The position numbers and the translations under genes were made by a program. A model generated the notes under the pieces. That model was not told where the DNA came from. It worked only from the letters and a program-made list of their open reading frames with translations, and made no database searches. This document shows positions 1 through 64,000 of a DNA stretch of 64,000 nucleotides, one piece after another (the first letter of the stretch is position 1; the number at the start of each line of letters is the position of its first letter). The DNA is from Cacajao melanocephalus (lineage: Eukaryota; Chordata; Mammalia; Primates; Pitheciidae): contig CAUYLG010065543.1 of the NCBI GenBank assembly GCA_963573385.1, positions 1 to 64,000 of the forward strand. Reading direction: 5' to 3'.

Positions 1-250
1 TATTTACAGAACTCTCCACCCCAAATCCACAAAACATACATTTTTCTCAGTATCACATTACACCTGTTTTAAAAGTGACCACATAATTGGAAGTAAATCA
101 CTCCTCAGCAATTGCATAGCATTTCACAGGTTTAAATAAAACATTGGTTGGCTGCTTGTTCATTATTTTCATCCCTTATTCCTTCCTGTCTCCATTGTTA
201 AGCACAATTATTGGCATAAAAGAGGTTTTTAATACCCATTTTTAGACTGC

Positions 251-386
251 TTTCTAGCCTGGGCAATAGAACAAGAATCCCATTCTCTCTCCCTCTTTCT
301 CTTCCTCTTTCTTTCTCTCTTTCATTCTTCTTTCTTTCTTTCTTTCACTCTTTCTTTCTTCCTTCTTTTCTCTTTCTTTCTTTCAA
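251..386. repeat. Alu 3' remnant with expanded TTTC/TCTTTC tract
   Basis: TCTAGCCTGGGCAATAGAAC resembles the end of a + strand Alu. It runs directly into about 100 bp of almost pure pyrimidine, rich in TTTC and TCTTT units. Such tracts are often length-variable. Confidence 0.7.
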
Positions 387-576
387 AAAGTTTTTTTAAA
401 AAAAAAGATAGTTTTAAAAAATACTTCCAGATAACCAGTGAGTTACAGAAGAAATGACTATGGAAACTGGAAAATATTTTTAACTGAAGAATAATGAAAA
501 TACTATATACTAAACTTGTCAGCTGTAAGTAAAGTCTTTCTTAGAATGAAATGCATAGCCTTAAACACATACACAA

Positions 577-1847
577 GGAGACTTCAAAACGATTTGTGGA
601 AGAATAGAATTAAAAGATAAAAAACTTAAAAATATAAACTTTATTTCTTAACATCGTCTCCATTAAGGTCAAGACATTTTTCTAAGTCTTCGCTTAATCC
701 ATGCCTAAAGAACTCAGGGTCCTGGGAACTTAACCATGTCAGTGCCACCATCTTTACATTATTAACTGAGGAAAACTGGATGGCTTTTTAAAGCCATTTT
801 TAAGATTGAGAAACAAAAAGAAGTCAGAAGTAGCCAAATCAAGATTGTAAGGTGGATGCCTAATGATTTCCTATCAGAACTCTTGCAAAATTGCTCTCGT
901 TTAATGAGAGGAATGAGCAGGAGCATTATTGTGAAAAACGACTTTCTGTTGAAGCTCTCCCAGGTATTTCTCTGCTAAAGCTTTGGCTAACTTCCTCAAA
1001 ACACTCTCATAATAAGCAGATGTTATTGTTCTATAGCCTTCCGGAAAGTCCACAAGGAAAGTTCCTTGAGCACCCCAAAAATCTGTTGCCATGACCTTTG
1101 CTCTTGACCAGTCCACTTTTGCTTTGACTGGACCACTTCCATCTCTTGGTAGCCATTGTTTTTATTGTGCTTTGTTTTTAGGATAGTACTGGTAAAGCCA
1201 TGTTCCATCTCCTATTACAATTCTTTGAAGATCTATATAATCTTAATTCCATTTGTTGAAAGTTTTCATTGAAAGCTCTGCTTGTCTACTGCTGATCAGT
1301 TTTGGCTCCCATTCCGTGGAACATTTGCTAAAGTTTTAATTTTTCAGTCAGAATTGTATAAGCTGAACCAATTGAGATGTCTTTAGTGTTGGTTATTGTG
1401 TCTGCTGTTATTGTCAGTCCTTTTTAATTAGGGCACAAACAAAATGAATTTTTTCCTCACAAATTGGTATGGATGGTCTACCACTATGGATGTCACCTTC
1501 AACATCATCTTAAAACAAGTTATCTATTTGTAAACTGCTAATTTCTTTCGGAGAATTGCCCTATAAATTTTTTGTAGAGCAGCAATGAGCAATGATTTCA
1601 CTGTTTTTTCACCCAAGCTTCACTATAAATTTGATGTTTGTACTTGCTTCAGTTTCAGCAGAATTCATGTTACTCTGATAGGGGCTCTTTTCAAACTGAT
1701 GTCTTCTCCTTCTTAGTGCCTCAAACTAAATTCTGTTCAGACATGTTTTAACAAGTTAGTACAAGTTTATTTTGGTGCAAAAATTTTTTTAATCCATACA
1801 TAATTTTTTCATAATGTACATTTTCCATGAACTTTTTGAGGACCCTC
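577..1847 (-). mobile_element. Mariner DNA transposon, Hsmar2-like, dead
   Basis: The minus strand encodes recognisable mariner transposase pieces at 901-1116 (VMATDFWGAQGTFLVDF and ALAEKYLGELQQKVVFHNNA). Frame breaks occur throughout. Both catalytic Asp positions visible in this block are lost: WDxQG reads WGAQG and QDNAPAH reads NNAPAH. Diverged terminal inverted repeats lie at about 577-605 (GGAGACTTCAAAACG...) and 1818-1847 (ending TTTTTGAGGACCCTC). It sits inside the older L1. Hsmar2 is the likely family. Confidence 0.8.
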
Positions 1848-2020
1848 ATTTTAAAAAGAGGTACGGCTGATAATCAGTGACCTAAGGATCCATCACAAGA
1901 AGTTAGAAAAAGAATAAAATATCAAACTCAAAAACAGTACCATGAAGGAAATAATAGAAATAAGAGCAGAAATTAATTAAAGAGAAACAAATTAATGGTA
2001 ATGATTAAATGAAAAGCTGA

Positions 2021-2392
<372 letters not shown>

Positions 2393-4056
2393 GAAAGTGA
2401 CTTTCTTTAAAGTGTTAAAAAAAGAAAACTTTAAAACCAGATGGTTTGCTAATGAATTCTGCCGAACATTTAAAGAACAAATTGCATGGATTCAATGCAA
2501 ATTCTTAAAGAGAAAACAGCTGAAGAGGAAATACATCCCAGTACATTTTTTGAAACCAGAATAACCTTGATAATAAAACAAGAAAAGGTTGTAGCAAGAA
2601 AGAAAATTAAAAGCCAGCCTCATTCATGAGATTTTTCTCTAATACAAACTTTAAATAAAATATTTAAAAATTGAATTTAGTAGTATAGAAAAAAGATGAC
2701 TCACCATGGTCAAATTGGATTTATTCAAGAACTGCAAGGTTGGTTAATATTCAAATGTCTGTCAGTTCATTTATATATTAACTATATTCACAGAAACTTA
2801 AAAAGGAAATACATGATCTCAGATCAAGAAAAGCATTTAATAAAGTTCTGCATTTATTCATGAAGAAAAACCCCTAGCAAAGCTGCAAATAGAAAAGAAC
2901 ATCCTTAGTTTGACAGAAAGCACCTTGAAAAAAAAACACCCTATAATAAACACCATATTTAATAGTTAATTTGAAAGTATTCTTTCTGAGATTAAAATGA
3001 CCAAGGAAGCGTCCTTTCACCACCTCTATCAGCATCATACTGGAGATCCTAGGCAATGCAGTAAGAAAGAAGAGATTATAAAGAAAAAAACTCATTGTTC
3101 ACAGGTGACACAATTGTGTGTCTAGGAAATTCCAATGAGTCTTTAGATAAAGTGTTGGAATTAATCAGTGAATTTAGTATGGTTGTCATATGAAAGGTCA
3201 AAATGAAAAATCAATTATATTTTAGTACAGCAACAATGAGGAGCTGGGAAAATAAATTTTTAATTACGCCATTTATAATAGCATTTTAAAATTAGAAATT
3301 AACATTAAATACTTAGAAATAAACCCAACAAAAATGTGCAAGGCCTCATGCATAGAAATATATAAGGCATTAATAAGAAAAATTAACATCTAATAAATGG
3401 AAGAATATACCATGCTATTGAATTGGAAAATTCACTATTGTAAAGATGTCAGTTATCCTCCAGAATGATTTATGGAGACAATGAAATTCCAGTCAAAATC
3501 CAAGCAGGATATTTGTAACTGAAAAGTTTCTTTTAAATACATGTATGTATATAAATGCAAAGGACCAGAAATAGCTAAGAATTTTGAACAATATAAACAA
3601 AGTAAGAGGATTTACTTTAGCAGAAACCAATACTTATTTAAACTTATGGTCATTAAAACACTGAATTATTAACCAAGAATAGGTGTATGTACCAATGGAG
3701 TAGAATAGGGAGGCCAGAAAATTACCATGCATTATGTGTATGGACACTTGGTTTATTTCAAAGATGGCACTGCAGAGCTGTGAGAAAAAGGTTTTTTTCT
3801 AATAAGTAATTTGGGGTCAATTGGATAGCCTTATTAAATGAAAGACAGAAAAATAAATTTGACCCTTTCCTTACTCTTTACAAAAATTCATTGTAGGTGG
3901 ATTGTAGATATAAATGTAACAGCTAAAATAATAGTCTTTAGAAAATAATCCGGAAAATATCTTCATCCCTGGGGTTACAGTAAGATTTCTTGTGCAGAAT
4001 GCAAACATTACTAACCCTAAGGAGGAACTAATAGCTTCTGTTCACCGAAAGACACC

Positions 4057-4138
4057 ATTGTGTGTTATAGGTATCTCTCACTTTATGGCTGGTGTGAACA
4101 GACTAGCCATAAAGTGAGAGATACCTATAACACACAAT
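4057..4138. repeat. Perfect inverted repeat, 34-bp arms, 14-nt loop
   Basis: The left arm 4057-4090 is the exact reverse complement of the right arm 4105-4138, with 14 nt between. The right arm matches the order of L1 sequence; the left arm looks like an inverted copy put in its place. See findings. Confidence 0.95.
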
Positions 4139-4308
4139 CAGCAGAGGGTTCTTACCTAGAATATGTAAATGACCCCTACAAATAAATAAGATAAATACAG
4201 ACTCAGTAGAAAAATGAGCAAGAAACATAAGTAGTTCACAAAAGAGGTTATCTAACTGACCAGTAAACATAAGAAAAGGTTTTCAATCTCATTAATAATC
4301 ATGTGTCT

Positions 4309-4670
4309 TAGTCCTTTCAGGCAGCTATAACAAAATAGCATAGATGTTTATCATAGTGGCTTATCAACAACAGATGTTTATTTCTCACAGTTTTGGAGGC
4401 CAAGAAGTCCAAGATTAAGGTGCTGGCAAATTTATGTCTGATGAGGGTTCATAGGCAGCAGTCTTTTTGCTGTGTACTCTCTTGACATAAGGGATGAGGG
4501 AGCTCTCTGGGGTCTTTTTTATAAGGGCACTAATTTTATTCACAGGAGCTCCCCACCTCATGACCTAATCACCTCCTAAAGGTCCCATCTGCAAATACCA
4601 CCACCTAGGGGGTTAAGATTTAAATATGAACTGGGAGTTAGGGGGATATAAAGACTCAGTCTATAGCATC
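4309..4670 (-). mobile_element. MaLR-type LTR (MLT1/MST-like), antisense
   Basis: It begins GTGTCTTAGTCCTTTCAGGC and continues with the antisense MaLR pattern (CTCACAGTTTTGGAGGCCA, CATGACCTAATCACCTCC). It splits L1 ORF2, which resumes at ATCAGGGAAATGCAAATT. Solitary LTR; family level is by memory. Confidence 0.65.
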
Positions 4671-5249
4671 AGGGAAATGCAAATTAAAGCCACAGGAGAC
4701 AAAATTATATACCGTATAATTCCATTTATATCGACCTCAAAAATTGTCCATACTAACCAGTAGTGCTAGGAGTCAGGATAGTGGTTTCTTCTGGGGAGGG
4801 AAGAGAGGCTGGTGATTAAGAGAGTGCTCACGGGAGGGTTCAGTGTAGTGCTGGTAATATTCTGGTTTTTGACCTGGTGGTGATCGTAGGAGGGTGTTAA
4901 GATAACTCATCATATATGTATGAATTATATACTACTTCTATGTATTTTGTACCTCAATATAAGTTTCTAAAGTATAATAAAAACTTGATTCTTCTCTCAA
5001 GTCTAACTTTTTAATGAAATGTTATTTTAATTCATTTACAATAATATCATCAGATTTTATCTGCTGCTAATTTCTTAAAACCAGTTGGTGGAACTAGGTT
5101 GAAGATGTTTGACCATCCAGTTAGAATATCAATCCCACCTAGGCCCAAATCCTGTGAGTAAAAAAGACAAGCCAGAATCTTGCCTTTTCACCTAGTTTCA
5201 ATTGGCTAGAAGAGTGAACAACTTGAGGAAGAGGAACCAGAATATTACT

Positions 5250-5549
5250 TTTTTTTTTTTGAGTCAGAGTCTCACTCACTCCATTCCCCAGGCTGGAGTA
5301 CAGTGGCGCCATCTTGACTCACTGCAACCTCTGCCTCCTGGGTTCAAGCGATTATCATGCCTTGGCTTCTCCAGTAGCTGAGATTACAGGCACACACCAC
5401 CCCTCACTCCTGGCTAATTTTTTATTTTTAATAGAGGCAGGGTTTCACCGCATTGGCCAGGCTGGTCTCAAACTCCTGACCTCAGGTGATGTACCTGCCT
5501 CGGCCTCTCAAAGGACTGGAATTACAGATGTGAGCCACGACTCCCAGCC
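5250..5549 (-). mobile_element. Alu, reverse orientation
   Basis: Poly-T then GAGTCAGAGTCTCACTC through to CCACGACTCCCAGCCA. It is the first of two head-to-tail Alus. Confidence 0.93.
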
Positions 5550-5565
5550 ATAATGTTACTTTCTT

Positions 5566-5870
5566 TTTTTCTTTTTTTTTTTTTTTTGAGACACTCTAAC
5601 TCTGTTGCATGGGTTGGAGTTCAGTGGTGCAATCTTGGCTCACTGCAACCTCTGCCCCCAACCAGGTTCATGGGATTCTCCTGCCTCAGCCTCCTGAGTA
5701 GCTGGGATTACAGGCGCCCACCACCACGCCCAGCTAATTTTTTGTATTTTTAGTAGACATGGGGTTTCATTTTGCTGGCCAGGCTGGTCTCGAACTCATG
5801 ACCTTGCAATCCACCTGCTTCGGCCTCCCAAAGTGCTAGGATTACAGGCGTGAGCCACCGTGCCCAGCCA
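5566..5870 (-). mobile_element. Alu, reverse orientation
   Basis: A full Alu ending CACCGTGCCCAGCCA. It is flanked by AATGTTACTTTCT on both sides, close to the AATATTACTTT before the first Alu, so both inserted at the same target sequence. Confidence 0.93.
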
Positions 5871-6428
5871 CAGAATGTTACTTTCTGAGGGGAAGGTAAC
5901 ATATGTAGCCTCTGGGCATCAGGCTTCTCCTGGACAAATATGCATATTCACTGACCATCTAGTATTTGAGAGTAGCTTCAGTAATCATCGATTAACATCC
6001 TATTAATTCTATCTAGTGTGATTTTTTTAATTAAAAAAACTTAGATTAGGAAAAATCTATTGAGACTGTATTTGTTTTTGAAAGATAGGCAGCTAAGCTT
6101 CACATAGTATATTTAGTAACCAATCCTCATAATCATATTCCCTCTGATTTTTTTCTTAAGAGACTTTGTAGTAGGAATAGACATTGATACACAAGCATAC
6201 GTTACATCTGCCGCTATAATTATCGCTATTCCTACTGACATCAAAGTCTTTAGCTGCCTGGCCACTCTGCATGGTGGTAACATCAAATGATCTCCCACAA
6301 TACTCTGAGCTAATACATAGAGGATATCCTTTTGTATATTGGATTTTTTTAAACCAAATACATGTATTTTTCAGAAAAACATTACCAATAAAAGTCTTCG
6401 TCCCCTTTTCTTTTTTCTTTTCTTTCTT

Positions 6429-6750
<322 letters not shown>

Positions 6751-6965
6751 TGAGACTAAGTGGACCCTGTGTAACAGCCTTACATGATCAAATTTAATGT
6801 ATACGTTTCAGTTTCAAGTTGCAACATTATACTCTCTTGAAGAATACGTGACATAAAAATTAACCAAAATGAAAGCTCAGTCTTCTCTTTCATTTTACTC
6901 AATTTATATTGGCTAAGCTCTATCTGTGTCTTTCTCTAGAATGTTCTTTTGTCAACTATGAATAA

Positions 6966-64000
<57,035 letters not shown>

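Overview
The window is primate, most likely human, genomic DNA. It holds dense Alu (SINE), L1, L2, MIR, MaLR and mariner repeats, long AT-rich introns and small GT-AG exons. No prokaryotic, plasmid or phage feature was seen. I found one gene, on the + strand. Its 21 consecutive internal exons between 6990 and 62414 join into 3,579 nt (1,193 codons) that stay open across all 20 junctions. The protein matches my memory of FRY (furry homolog, chromosome 13q) and differs at many positions from its paralog FRYL. The window starts in an intron and ends in one, so the promoter, both gene ends, the N terminus and the C-terminal coiled-coil region lie outside it.

Layout. 1-6989 is intron: an old L1 (about 410-4985) carries a mariner, an Alu and an LTR inserted in it, followed by three more Alus. 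6990-25362 holds exons 1-7, including a 6.6 kb Alu-free stretch in intron 1. 25363-36976 is two long introns around the small exon 8. 36977-42426 holds exons 9-12, with a minisatellite, a 69-bp tandem duplication across the exon 10 donor and an antisense LTR. 42427-51158 holds exons 13-15, with an antisense L1 just before exon 13. 51159-62414 holds the 608-bp exon 16 and exons 17-21. 62415-64000 is intron with no recognised element.

The exons encode the middle to C-terminal-middle part of FRY. It is a helical, HEAT/ARM-like scaffold interrupted by Ser-rich linkers (exons 7-8, 12, 16, 21). From the literature, FRY binds microtubules, supports NDR kinase (STK38) and PLK1 function at the spindle, and belongs to the conserved furry/MOR2-PAG1 family.

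I found no unknown gene system. The points worth checking are structural: a tandem duplication that copies a splice donor in frame; an Alu-monomer insertion whose target-site duplication copies another donor; a GC-AG intron; a perfect 34-bp-arm hairpin that looks like a template-switch mutation; a second small fold-back inside an Alu; and three candidate frame-breaking cassette exons.
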